21,851 nucleotides of DNA from Dehalococcoidia bacterium UBA3254 (lineage in GTDB: Bacteria > Chloroflexota > Dehalococcoidia > Dehalococcoidales > UBA3254): positions 6,003 through 27,853 of the forward strand of contig DEUU01000417.1 in the NCBI GenBank assembly GCA_002362735.1. Reading direction: 5' to 3'. The notes beneath the pieces were generated by a model, which saw only the letters and a list, made by a program, of their open reading frames with translations, was not told the DNA's origin and searched no databases. Each line of letters opens with the position of its first letter. Position 1 is the first letter of the stretch. Both the position numbers and the translations under genes were made by a program. Positions 6,566 to 14,869 of the stretch are shown here, in pieces.

Positions 6566-8680
6566 TTAGATTACTTTGGCGATATGCGACCCATCAGCAA
6601 TCGCATCGACTATCAGCCTTGGCTCGATACAATCGCCGATAGCATAAATTTCAGGAGCCTTTCCTTCCAATTCTTTAAGCAGAGCCAGATTCGATTTTAG
6701 GGGCAACGCTGGAATAATACTATCGGCTATCAGGGTTTGTTCGACTCCCTCTTTAGTGACGATATTCAGACCTTTTTGGATGACCTCCATTGACTTCACG
6801 CCGGTGATAAGTTTTACCCCTTTTTTCTCAAACCATGACAGCAGTGCGCATCTGAGATGATGGAAAAGGCCTTCTCCGATGATGTCAGCCGTGTCCACGA
6901 TGGTAACCTGCCTTCCTCGCTTGGCCAGGAATTCGGCCAGTTCGCAACCATGCCTCCCCCCGCCGATAATAATTATTTTCTTTCCCAGAGGCATCCAGAA
7001 GCGGGTTAGCCGTCTTAAAGTCCCTGGTCCTGTAAAGCTTAAAAAAGATTTTAATCGGCGGTGCATATCAGTGCTGCTGGTGACGATTGGATTATCTGCT
7101 CCGGGTATATTCAATTCGGCAGGTAGTCCTCCCGTGGCAATAATGACAACTTCCGGTTTTAATTCCTCGAATATAGCTGAATCGAACTCTTTCCCCAATT
7201 CTATTTTGACCCCCAACTTCCGGATCTGTCCTTCGAGGTAGCGAACAATCGCGGGAAGGTCTTCAATTTCAAGTCCTTTGACCAGTGCCGCCATGGGTAT
7301 TAATCCCCCCAATTTAGAGGACTTTTCATAAAGAGTCACCTCATGACCCCTTATTGCCGCAACTCTGGCAGCCTCCAAACCGGCTGGTCCGCCTCCCACC
7401 ACTAGAACTTTTTTCTTTTTTCCGGCGGGCTTAAGTACCCATGGTTCATCCGATCCTAAAAATGCGTTGATTCTACAGTGCTTGATTTCTATCGGGTCCA
7501 GGCATGTGTGACAGGCGGTACAGGGAACGATATCTTCCAGCCGGCCTTCAGCCAGTTTATGAGGCAACTCCGGATCTGCTATTAAACGTCGATTTAAAGC
7601 AATAAAATCCGCCTTGCCTTCCCGTAACGCTTTTTCTCCGATAATTGGATCGATTCTGCCCACCGCAATGACCGGTATAGAAACGGCTTTTTTGACGGCT
7701 GCGGCGAGAGTGATATAAGCCCCAATTCCATGATGCCGGCGATCATAGTAATCTGGGAAATCTTTCAGGGGAATATTAGGCTCAGGATAAAAAATTGCTT
7801 CCGGGAAAAACCCGGCCGGATGGTATCCCAGCCATTGAGCTCTTACCTGGATAGCATCCGCCCCCGCAGCCTGAATTATGCAGGCTGCTTTGACACTTTC
7901 CTCCATAGTAAGACACTCACTATTATCTATACCTGCCAGTTGTCCCATCTCCGCCCCATTAATGGTGATGCAGACCGGGAAATCACCGCCCAGACGTTTT
8001 TTTATTTCCCGGATGATGCTTACCAGGAACCGGGTGCGGTTTTCCAGGGTGCCCCCATATTCATCATTCCGCCGGTTCCAGAATGGTGAGAGAAAATTAT
8101 GGAGCAGGTGACTGCTACCCGAATTTATATCTACGCCGTCGAATCCGGCTTTTTCTGCTCTAACCGCGGCGGCGGCGAATTTTCCAATAATTTCCTCAAT
8201 CTCTGGAATGGTTAGCTCCCGGGGCATTTCATTATGAAAATCATTAATCGATTTTACAGATACCGCTGATGAAGCGATCGGCTGCATCGTAACCAGAGGT
8301 GGAATATCCGGCGATGCCTCCCAGGGCTGGGTTTGCCACGGCCCATCATGATTCATCTGCATAAATGTAGGACACCCATGTTGATGGATGATTTGCGTGA
8401 GTTCCCTTAAACCGGGAATAAATTTGTCTTCATCAATGCGGTAACGTCTTCTCCACCGGCCTCCCAGAGGGTAATCAATGATGGGTGACTCAACGATAAT
8501 TAAACCGACTCCGCCTCTGGCCAAAGCCTCATAGAACGCCTTAACCTGACCGTTCATATGAAGGTCGGTGGCTCGCCAGTACAACATCGCGGCTCCCGGC
8601 TTGATTATCCGGTTCCGTGTCCTCACCGGTCCGATGTGATAAGGCTCTAATAACTTATGAAAACGTTCCACTTTAGCCAT
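6566..8680 (-). CDS. Old-yellow-enzyme type NAD(P)H oxidoreductase with FeS and FAD domains (2,4-dienoyl-CoA reductase/enoate reductase family)
   Basis: A 704-residue reductase of C=C bonds next to a carbonyl or thioester. An FMN TIM barrel (about 8-375) contains FLSPFWNRRNDEYGG (196-210). A cluster motif follows, CTACHTC plus C402 (C387, C390, C393, C402), and then two dinucleotide folds: VVGGGPAGLEAARVA (427-441) for FAD and IIGGGRHGCELAEFL (571-585) for NAD(P)H. This is the FadH, BaiCD/BaiH and trimethylamine dehydrogenase layout. The usual substrate-binding HxxH after the fourth strand reads NSGSSH (186-191), so the substrate pocket is unusual. The ATG at 8680 is chosen on family length. 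Its SD is weak, and a TTG at 8731 would add 17 residues. It leads a two-gene operon with the CoA-transferase. Confidence 0.9.
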   Translation of the reverse strand: MAKVERFHKLLEPYHIGPVRTRNRIIKPGAAMLYWRATDLHMNGQVKAFYEALARGGVGLIIVESPIIDYPLGGRWRRRYRIDEDKFIPGLRELTQIIHQHGCPTFMQMNHDGPWQTQPWEASPDIPPLVTMQPIASSAVSVKSINDFHNEMPRELTIPEIEEIIGKFAAAAVRAEKAGFDGVDINSGSSHLLHNFLSPFWNRRNDEYGGTLENRTRFLVSIIREIKKRLGGDFPVCITINGAEMGQLAGIDNSECLTMEESVKAACIIQAAGADAIQVRAQWLGYHPAGFFPEAIFYPEPNIPLKDFPDYYDRRHHGIGAYITLAAAVKKAVSIPVIAVGRIDPIIGEKALREGKADFIALNRRLIADPELPHKLAEGRLEDIVPCTACHTCLDPIEIKHCRINAFLGSDEPWVLKPAGKKKKVLVVGGGPAGLEAARVAAIRGHEVTLYEKSSKLGGLIPMAALVKGLEIEDLPAIVRYLEGQIRKLGVKIELGKEFDSAIFEELKPEVVIIATGGLPAELNIPGADNPIVTSSTDMHRRLKSFLSFTGPGTLRRLTRFWMPLGKKIIIIGGGRHGCELAEFLAKRGRQVTIVDTADIIGEGLFHHLRCALLSWFEKKGVKLITGVKSMEVIQKGLNIVTKEGVEQTLIADSIIPALPLKSNLALLKELEGKAPEIYAIGDCIEPRLIVDAIADGSHIAKVI

Positions 8681-8796
8681 CGCATTTTTCCCAGATAAGC
8701 TCCAATTCTGGATTGCAGTCCTGGCCGGCAAAATTCAACCCTAAATCTCAATTTTTGAATACCCTGCCCGGTAATTCCCGATATCCTTTCAGATTG

Positions 8797-8857
8797 TATC
8801 TAGAACAAGGCTTTTACGAAAGTCAAAGTTTTCTGTACTTATGAGATGTCATATGTG
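8797..8857 (-). promoter_or_regulatory. Weak candidate promoter and upstream site for the OYE operon
   Basis: On the minus strand TTGACT (8821-8826) and TAGATA (8797-8802) are 18 bases apart. TGTCATATGTG (8847-8857) lies 21 bases upstream of the -35 box; at 5231-5241 the same 11-mer lies 19 bases upstream of its -35 box. The -10 match is poor. Confidence 0.25.
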
Positions 8858-9124
8858 ACTTGAATAAATTGACCTCGAAAATTCAATTAATCTGAGATGG
8901 AAACGATAGAGTCTTAAAATGTGATCATCTTTAGTGAATATATAATCGATAGTATATCATAAGCCCTCCAAATCAGCAACCATTCGATATGCCAGCGACC
9001 CCGAGGCGTTAAATTAATTTATTAGAGGCTGCGAACAAATCGGGCGACGACCTTGATTAACTATAGTATGGGTATAATCAAACCGGGTCTAAGTATTATT
9101 GAGAAAAAACATTAAATTCTCTCG

Positions 9125-9212
9125 GCAGGTATCATGATAACCCCCGTGAAACCTGCTTATCGTAAGAACAAATCAGGGACCTGATCTTATAAATGAAGAT
9201 CCTGAGTATCAG
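9125..9212. repeat. Cluster of short inverted repeats in the dctM/OYE gap
   Basis: GCAGGT (9125-9130) pairs with ACCTGC (9151-9156). ATCAGG (9172-9177) pairs with CCTGAT (9180-9185). GATCTT (9183-9188) pairs with AAGATC (9196-9201). CTGA (9202-9205) pairs with TCAG (9209-9212). The second and third pairs overlap and exclude each other. This could be a structured 3' UTR or small RNA, or chance. Confidence 0.25.
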
Positions 9213-9412
9213 TTAATCTAGAATATTTCGAAATCAACGCAACCACGATAAAAAGAATCGGGTTAGTGACTTTGATAAATTAAGCGGACAATGGATCTTC
9301 CCCTTTTTATACTGGTTCTGGTACGAATTTTCCCATATCAACAGGGTTAAGTGCAGAATATTCCCCATGTTTGGTCGAGATAGCTATTTTTTATTCTTAT
9401 GCTGTAAATGTC

Positions 9413-10717
9413 CTATCGTCCGATCATCATACCCGGTAGCCACAAGGTTATATTTGGGATACCTACAATGAGGAACAAAAAGACGACCACTATTGTCAGG
9501 AAAGGCAAAGCCCCTTTGATAAGTTCTCCATTGGATATCCCGAAAATGCTGCTTGTTACAAACAGGTTGATTCCCATGGGAGGAGTTATCAGTCCGATCT
9601 CCATATTAACAACATACCAAACGCCCACCCAGAGGGAACTGAAACCCATATGAACAAGTAGAGGAACGAACACCGGAATCGTCACCAGCATGATCGTCAT
9701 GCCGTCTAAGAAACAACCTAAAATCAGGAGGCCGATATTGATCGAGACTACCACCATCCACGGAGCGATTCCGGCAGAATTAATTAATGCAGTGAGCTTC
9801 TCTGATAAGACCGAGCTGCCGATTACATAGGCGAAGAACTGAGAACCCACTACAGTAATCATCAGCATGGTATTAATCATCGCTGATTCGATAATTGCCC
9901 TGAGTATTGCTTTGCCTTTAGTGCGGTAAACCGTCAAAGCGATTACCAATACGGCAAAACATCCAACTCCCGCGGCTTCCGTAGGGGTGGCGATGCCCAG
10001 ATATATCGTACCGAGAACGGCGAAAACAACAATGATAATTGGCCAGATTTTTCTCAATGAATAAAATCTTGTTTTCCATGGCACCGGACCAGCGGCAGGC
10101 CCCAGTTTGGGATTCCGAAGGCACATTATCACCGGAGTGAGAGATAACATTAAAGCCAGAAGGAGTCCCGGTATCACTCCGGCTATAAAAAGTCTGCCAA
10201 CCGATGTATTCGTTAAAAGGGCAAAAATGATCATCACACCGCTGGGAGGTATTAGCGGACCCAGGATGCCGCCGCACAGCAAAGCGCCAACGGCAAATGA
10301 TTTTTTATAGTTAAATTTCTGCAGTTCCGGTGCGGCAACTTTACCCACGCTAATAATGCAGGGCGCACTGGCACCGAGGGCTGCTGCCATCCCGGCTTCT
10401 GCCCAAATGCTGGCGGAAACAAGCCCTCCGGGAACTCGAGAGAGCCAATGCCTCGCAGTCACGAAAAGGTCTTCACCGATGGTAGTCTCGGCCAACAGCG
10501 ACCCCAGTAGCACGAATAGCGGTAATGGCGTCCATGCTAGATTGAAAAGGAAGAAAAAGGTTGTCTGCCCCAATTTATCAAGAGCGCTTCCCCCGAAAGC
10601 AAAGATGGCCACGATAATAGAACTCGATAGGAGAGCCCAGGCAATCGGCAACCCGAATGTGAGCAAAATGAGCATCAGGACAATGCATATAATCATCGCC
10701 AGATTAGGGTCCATCAT
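9413..10717 (-). CDS. dctM: TRAP transporter large permease subunit (DctM)
   Basis: A 434-residue polytopic inner-membrane protein that carries solute across with a sodium (or proton) gradient. It is hydrophobic throughout. The N-terminal segment LMLILLTFGLPIAWALL has the family's GxPIA-type signature. Later segments include GGILGPLIPPSGVMIIFA and the conserved WYVVNMEIGLITPPMGINLF near the C-terminus. Length and motifs fit a complete DctM. Two ATGs occur in tandem at 10717 and 10714, behind GAGGAGGGAA. It overlaps the end of dctQ by 14 bases, implying coupled translation. With dctP and dctQ it forms a complete importer, transcribed towards the OYE and CoA-transferase operon whose enzymes may act on the imported solute. 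Confidence 0.95.
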   Translation of the reverse strand: MMDPNLAMIICIVLMLILLTFGLPIAWALLSSSIIVAIFAFGGSALDKLGQTTFFFLFNLAWTPLPLFVLLGSLLAETTIGEDLFVTARHWLSRVPGGLVSASIWAEAGMAAALGASAPCIISVGKVAAPELQKFNYKKSFAVGALLCGGILGPLIPPSGVMIIFALLTNTSVGRLFIAGVIPGLLLALMLSLTPVIMCLRNPKLGPAAGPVPWKTRFYSLRKIWPIIIVVFAVLGTIYLGIATPTEAAGVGCFAVLVIALTVYRTKGKAILRAIIESAMINTMLMITVVGSQFFAYVIGSSVLSEKLTALINSAGIAPWMVVVSINIGLLILGCFLDGMTIMLVTIPVFVPLLVHMGFSSLWVGVWYVVNMEIGLITPPMGINLFVTSSIFGISNGELIKGALPFLTIVVVFLFLIVGIPNITLWLPGMMIGR

Positions 10718-11291
10718 TTCCCTCCTCGGTGGTCTTTACCATCGATTTGGTGGTGGCATCCGGGGCACTGCTTTTTACGGTTACTTTTTTCCTTAGCCCG
10801 GCAAATCCTTCGTAAATTTGATAAATAATTATGATGCAAAGCATCCCGAATCCAACAGGTATCACGATTTTTACAGGGAATATCGGCTCTTTCCAGGAGG
10901 AGGAGCTGACTTCACCGATACTCAAAGAAAACATCGCTCCGGGGATACCTTTCCAGCAAAGAATAAAAGCGCACAAAAGACCCAGAGTCGGAGCCAGAAG
11001 ATTGTCAATGAAATATTGAACGCTTTTCGGTAAGCGGGAGAGGACGAAATCACCCCGGATATGGCGTTTCTGATGTTGCAAAGCGGCTACTGATAACACA
11101 AAGCACCATATCAATAAAATTGTACTAACTTCATAAGAGTAAGGCTCGGGATTGTGAAAAATGTAGCGTCTGGCTACACCGTAGGTAGATGAAAAAGCCA
11201 TCGCCATAACGAAAATGCCGCTTATTACCAGGCCGCCCTGACTGAGGTATTCCATCGATCGAGCAATTAGATTTTTTTTCTCCTTTTCCAA
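10704..11291 (-). CDS. dctQ: TRAP transporter small permease subunit (DctQ)
   Basis: A 195-residue membrane protein with four hydrophobic segments (about 18-38, 51-72, 95-118 and 139-162). The family's basic loop RHIRGDFVLSRLP lies after the second. It pairs with DctM in the inner membrane. The likely start is TTG at 11291, with GGAGGG seven bases upstream; the next in-frame ATG would remove 12 residues and lacks that spacing. The C-terminal tail after the last helix (about 165-195) is hydrophilic and Thr/Ser/Lys-rich. It lies between dctP and dctM, separated from dctP by 150 bases that carry a long-range stem. The rare start may lower its level relative to the binding protein. Confidence 0.9.
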   Translation of the reverse strand: MEKEKKNLIARSMEYLSQGGLVISGIFVMAMAFSSTYGVARRYIFHNPEPYSYEVSTILLIWCFVLSVAALQHQKRHIRGDFVLSRLPKSVQYFIDNLLAPTLGLLCAFILCWKGIPGAMFSLSIGEVSSSSWKEPIFPVKIVIPVGFGMLCIIIIYQIYEGFAGLRKKVTVKSSAPDATTKSMVKTTEEGNDGP

Positions 11292-11353
11292 TCCCCTGCC
11301 CTCCGTTCCGATATATTTATCTCACATCAAGTCATCCTGGGTACAACTCACAA

Positions 11354-11406
11354 TCCCGGTTGTTGATTGAAACAAACTTGAAGTTAAGTCTCTTTCACAA
11401 CCGGGA
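11354..11406 (-). other. Stem-loop between dctP and dctQ
   Basis: TCCCGGTTGT (11354-11363) and ACAACCGGGA (11397-11406) form a perfect 10-bp GC-containing stem around a 33-base loop. No T-run follows on the minus strand. A site like this between a binding-protein gene and its permease genes commonly stabilises or partly terminates the message, giving more binding protein than permease (inference). Confidence 0.45.
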
Positions 11407-11441
11407 CTGTGCATAGAATTTCCTCTTCAGGTTAATCCATG

Positions 11442-12578
11442 TTATGGATTATCTGCGTTGGCTTTATCCCAGATGGCCTTTGCCTTTACACCGTAATCAC
11501 CCAAGTCAGCCAATCTCTTGGTAACATATGGGTCAAGAGCCGCTTTCCACTTGTCGCGTTCTGCTTTGGGCAGATCGTAGACATTCACCCCTAATTTAAC
11601 AACGGCATTTAAATCAGTTTCTTCGCGTTCCTTTATTTGTTGAGCTTGCATTTTATTTGCCGCAGCCTGGGCGTCGTTGAAGACGATTTTTTGGATATCC
11701 GGAGGTAATTTGTTCCAGGTATCCAGATTAATGTGAAAGGCCAGATATGTTGGTGTACTGTAACAAAGTGTTAAGTATTTCGCTACATCCGGAATATTGA
11801 AGACTATCGAGCCTCGAATTGAGTTAAGGACGGCGTCTACAGTCTTTTTTTGCAGAGCGGTATAAAAATCAGTCCAGGCGATTGGGACCGGGGCGCCGCC
11901 CATACCCGTTATCATAGCGGAGCTCTCCGGATTACTGGACCCAATTAGAACGCCCTTCCAATCTTGCATGGTTTTTATGGGCTTGGTAGACCAGAGCTCC
12001 TGTCCGCCGGTGCCGTAGCAGGCTATTACTTTCATATTAAGCTTCTTTTCGAGAATTTCCTGGCTGGCTAGCTGAGCAAAAGGCCAGGCTGCTGCCTGAT
12101 TAGCTCTGATATTATTGATACTCATGGGGAGTTCTGCTAAGCCAGGAGCCATTCCTTCGAAAATGCCCATTCCAATAACAGCCATTTCCGCGGCTCCCTG
12201 TCTCACTGCATCATAAGTCTCCGGTAACTTAATCATAGTCTCGCCGGGGAAGACTTTGACCACATATTGACCGTTGGTATCTTTGGTGACCGCAGCGGCG
12301 AATTCTTCTGCATTTATCGTAAGCTCATCGCCGGGTGGATTGGGCAGGGTTAATCTTAGGGTCATTTTCGGTTGAGCTGCCTGGGTAGGAGGCGGTGCGG
12401 TTGAAGTAGGTGCGGGTGCGGATGTCGCTGGGGGTGGTGCGGCGGTAGACGTTGCCGGAGGTGGAGCAGCAGATGTGTTTGGAGGTGCTGAAGTAGTGGG
12501 AGTCGTGGCACAGGAGATTACCAGGCTAACCATTAACGCCAGAATAACCAGGATACCAATAATAGTGGCTCGTTTCAT
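11442..12578 (-). CDS. dctP: TRAP transporter solute-binding lipoprotein (DctP family)
   Basis: A 378-residue extracytoplasmic receptor. The start at 12578 is set by GGAGG six bases upstream and by the signal peptide: MKR, a hydrophobic core (5-20) and a lipobox LVISC with C23 as the lipid-anchored residue. Residues 24 to about 70 are a Thr/Ser/Ala/Pro-rich tether. The binding domain follows, with FPGETMIKLPETYDAVRQGA and the family's hinge-strand region APVPIAWTDFYTALQKKTVDAV. The strand that normally reads K-I-R-x and supplies the carboxylate-binding Arg reads GVLIGSSNPES, with no Arg. The ligand or its binding mode may therefore differ from classic C4-dicarboxylate or sialate receptors. 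First gene of the dctPQM operon. Confidence 0.92.
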   Translation of the reverse strand: MKRATIIGILVILALMVSLVISCATTPTTSAPPNTSAAPPPATSTAAPPPATSAPAPTSTAPPPTQAAQPKMTLRLTLPNPPGDELTINAEEFAAAVTKDTNGQYVVKVFPGETMIKLPETYDAVRQGAAEMAVIGMGIFEGMAPGLAELPMSINNIRANQAAAWPFAQLASQEILEKKLNMKVIACYGTGGQELWSTKPIKTMQDWKGVLIGSSNPESSAMITGMGGAPVPIAWTDFYTALQKKTVDAVLNSIRGSIVFNIPDVAKYLTLCYSTPTYLAFHINLDTWNKLPPDIQKIVFNDAQAAANKMQAQQIKEREETDLNAVVKLGVNVYDLPKAERDKWKAALDPYVTKRLADLGDYGVKAKAIWDKANADNP

Positions 12579-12603
12579 GTTCTTCCTCCTTATCCCTCTA
12601 GTT

Positions 12604-12641
12604 GGTATATACGTTAGTATACGTGGATCGTTTGTACGTGG
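12604..12641. promoter_or_regulatory. TATACGT direct repeats in the dctP leader
   Basis: TATACGT occurs at 12608-12614 and 12618-12624, exactly ten bases apart. A variant TGTACGT lies at 12633-12639. They sit between the candidate dctP promoter and its SD. One-turn spacing suggests a protein site on one face of the DNA. No regulator is assigned. Confidence 0.3.
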
Positions 12642-12684
12642 CTTAACAGACATTCGTATAGGTAGATTCAGTAATTAAATATAT

Positions 12685-12713
12685 AAGATACTCCCTTTTT
12701 TTTAATTAGTCAA
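12685..12713 (-). promoter_or_regulatory. Candidate promoter for dctPQM
   Basis: Minus-strand TTGACT (12708-12713) is followed after a 17-base A-rich spacer by TATCTT (12685-12690). Transcription would start near 12678, about 100 bases before the dctP ATG. Confidence 0.45.
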
Positions 12714-12969
12714 ATGGGATTTTTGATTCAGAATTTATAAAAACATATGCGATGTCTTATTAGGCTGAAAACGGGCGAAAGATGCTCTATTTACAGATAA
12801 TTTAATATCTAATTATATATTGCAAAAGTAGTAGTTGGATGTTATTATATCAATTAATTTCGATGGGTGATCGAAACTATTTCCCCGACGATTCAATCAA
12901 ATCTATTCATCGTACCTTGAAAAAACATCGTTGATCACTCATTTGCATTTATCAGCATCAAGGGTATTT

Positions 12970-13015
12970 CTTATAAAATATTTATATTAAGATATTTAAA
13001 TATTTTATAAGGAGG
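12970..13015 (+). promoter_or_regulatory. 15-bp perfect inverted repeat ending in the SD of the hydrolase-like gene
   Basis: CTTATAAAATATTTA (12970-12984) and TAAATATTTTATAAG (12997-13011) are perfect arms around a 12-base loop. The last paired base is the first G of GGAGG (13011-13015). In RNA, U-G and U-A pairs at 12967-12969 could extend the stem over GGAG. It may be an RNA structure that hides the ribosome site, or a DNA operator if transcription starts inside the repeat. Confidence 0.6.
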
Positions 13016-13023
13016 CGGGTAAA

Positions 13024-14847
13024 ATGGCAGCAAAACCGGAGAGGACTACGATCTACCACGGCGACGAAATCAGGCCCAGGATCAAGGACTACAAACCGTT
13101 TGCTCAGCCTGTACCTTATGGAACCGATATCAAGGGTGTTTTCTTCGATGGATATCCTCAGCTGGTGAAGCAAGAATCCTCCCAACCTGAGTACACGGTA
13201 AAGGTAGAAAAGGACCTGAATATCCCCTTGCGGGACGGAGTCAGGATACTCACCGATGTTTACCGGCCTGACGTAGAAGGAAAAAAATTTCCGGCTATCC
13301 TCTCTTATTTCTTCTGGGGTAAAGATGTGCAAGAAGTGACCCGCTGGTTGCCGGAACAGGACTACTGGGATACTCCTTTCTGGGATGGGTCTCTGGAAAC
13401 CGGAGCTATCGATTATTTTGTCGAGAGAGGTTATATCCGGGTCATTCCGGAACCCCGTAACGTTGGCAAATCTGAAGGAAATACTCATCCTACTCCGGAA
13501 GATACTTATGATGTGATTGAATGGATTGCTAGGCAGCCCTGGTGCGATGGTAATGTAGGTATGATCGGCGCTTGCGGCTATGCCGGAACCCAGACCACTA
13601 TTGCGGCCAACAATCCCCCTTTTTCGTTAAAAGCCATAGTTCCTTTTGAAACGATTATTGGCACCTGCGAGAATTTTCACGGCATTTTTGAATGTATGAT
13701 CATGAATGTATTGACAGCCAGGCACGGTAATGACCATTTGATGCCTGATCGCAAATCCTTTCCGCCCTTACCTATCCTGAGTCTTCCTCAGAAAGAAATT
13801 GAGGAGAGGACCCAGGAACTCCTTAACCATCCGGACATAAAATACAATCCCCGGTTCTATGCTATTTTACGGTACCCAAAAACTTTTATGCCGGTATATG
13901 CCGAATTGCTGGAATTGCTACACCCGAGACCGCTTACCTTTTTTATGGAGCAAAATATTCCTGATTACAGCAAAATTAATATCCCAATCTATATCTCTAC
14001 TCCCTGGAATGAGCTGCTTTATACCTGGAAGGTCGATGAAATATGGTCGAAGCTGAAAGGACCAAACCGAAAACTGGCGCTCTGGCCTTCGAAAGCTCCG
14101 GGACGTCCCTTCCTGGCCTATAGCGATGAGATGTTACGTTATCACGACTACTGGCTTAAAGGGATAGATAACGGGATGGTAGACGAGCCTCCGGTGAAGC
14201 TTTTCGTGATGGGAATCAACAAATGGAGATATGAAAACGAATGGCCTCTTAAAAGGACTCAATGGACCAGGTTCTATCTGCATCCCGAAGGGGTGCTTTC
14301 AACTGACCAGGTGAAAGGAACGCCGGAACCGGAGAGCTTTACCCAGCCTGCTCCATATCTTGATCCCACCGTTCACTGTCTGACCTATAGTACCGAGGTC
14401 CTGCAAGAGGACCTTGAGATTACCGGGCCGATGTCCTTGAATCTGGAAGCCTCTATTGACAAGGATGAAACTAACTGGATGGTGGATATCGCGGATGTTG
14501 ACGAACAAGGCAATCGGATGCTGGTTACCACTGGTTATCTGGCTGCTGAACACCGTGCTCTGGATAAGCAAAAGTCGCTGCCGTACCATCCGTTTCATCC
14601 TCGACAGGATCCTGAGCTGGTCCCCATTGGAAAGGCGGTGGAGTATGCCATAGCCTTTATGCCGAGCTCTTGTCTCTTTAAGAAAGGACATCGAATGCAG
14701 CTTATTATCCGCAACCAGGATGACTTGCTAAGCCGTCTTGGGATCTGGGGAGTTTATATGCTGCCGCATATGCAAACCGTAAAGCATGATATTCATTTTG
14801 GCAAGTCCCATTTACTGCTGCCGATTATCCCTCAGGAAAAGAATTAA
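13024..14847 (+). CDS. CocE/NonD (X-Pro dipeptidyl-peptidase-like) hydrolase homologue with altered catalytic triad
   Basis: A 607-residue cytoplasmic protein without a signal peptide. It has an alpha/beta-hydrolase domain (about 55-390) and the C-terminal jelly-roll domain of cocaine-esterase-like enzymes (about 390-600). The frame is set by GVRILTDVYRPD (72-83), NVGKSEG (146-152), WIARQPWCDGNVGMIG (167-182) and HDYWLKGIDNG (374-384). Active members have a Ser nucleophile in GxSYxG. Here the segment is GACGYAG (182-188) with C184 at that place. The Asp region aligns to TPWNE (326-330), giving Glu or Asn. The His region aligns to LWPSKAPG (353-360), with no His. It is either a Cys-nucleophile variant or a non-hydrolytic member. 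The ATG has GGAGG eight bases upstream. The molybdoenzyme gene follows after 22 bases. Confidence 0.85.
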   Translation: MAAKPERTTIYHGDEIRPRIKDYKPFAQPVPYGTDIKGVFFDGYPQLVKQESSQPEYTVKVEKDLNIPLRDGVRILTDVYRPDVEGKKFPAILSYFFWGKDVQEVTRWLPEQDYWDTPFWDGSLETGAIDYFVERGYIRVIPEPRNVGKSEGNTHPTPEDTYDVIEWIARQPWCDGNVGMIGACGYAGTQTTIAANNPPFSLKAIVPFETIIGTCENFHGIFECMIMNVLTARHGNDHLMPDRKSFPPLPILSLPQKEIEERTQELLNHPDIKYNPRFYAILRYPKTFMPVYAELLELLHPRPLTFFMEQNIPDYSKINIPIYISTPWNELLYTWKVDEIWSKLKGPNRKLALWPSKAPGRPFLAYSDEMLRYHDYWLKGIDNGMVDEPPVKLFVMGINKWRYENEWPLKRTQWTRFYLHPEGVLSTDQVKGTPEPESFTQPAPYLDPTVHCLTYSTEVLQEDLEITGPMSLNLEASIDKDETNWMVDIADVDEQGNRMLVTTGYLAAEHRALDKQKSLPYHPFHPRQDPELVPIGKAVEYAIAFMPSSCLFKKGHRMQLIIRNQDDLLSRLGIWGVYMLPHMQTVKHDIHFGKSHLLLPIIPQEKN

Positions 14848-14869
14848 ACCAGGGAGGAACATCAAGAAA

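Larger units (their letters stand above)
8681..9412. other. Long gap without genes between the OYE operon and dctM
   Basis: No convincing coding sequence is visible on either strand. The left end (8797-8860) carries a possible promoter and operator for the OYE operon. A group of short inverted repeats occupies 9125-9212. No clear terminator with a T-run was found after dctM. The rest is AT-rich and unassigned. Confidence 0.6.

Noticed and set aside
12982..13488. Minus-strand open frame of 168 codons over the start of the hydrolase-like gene
   Set aside because: Shadow of a well-supported plus-strand gene; no SD or recognisable domain.
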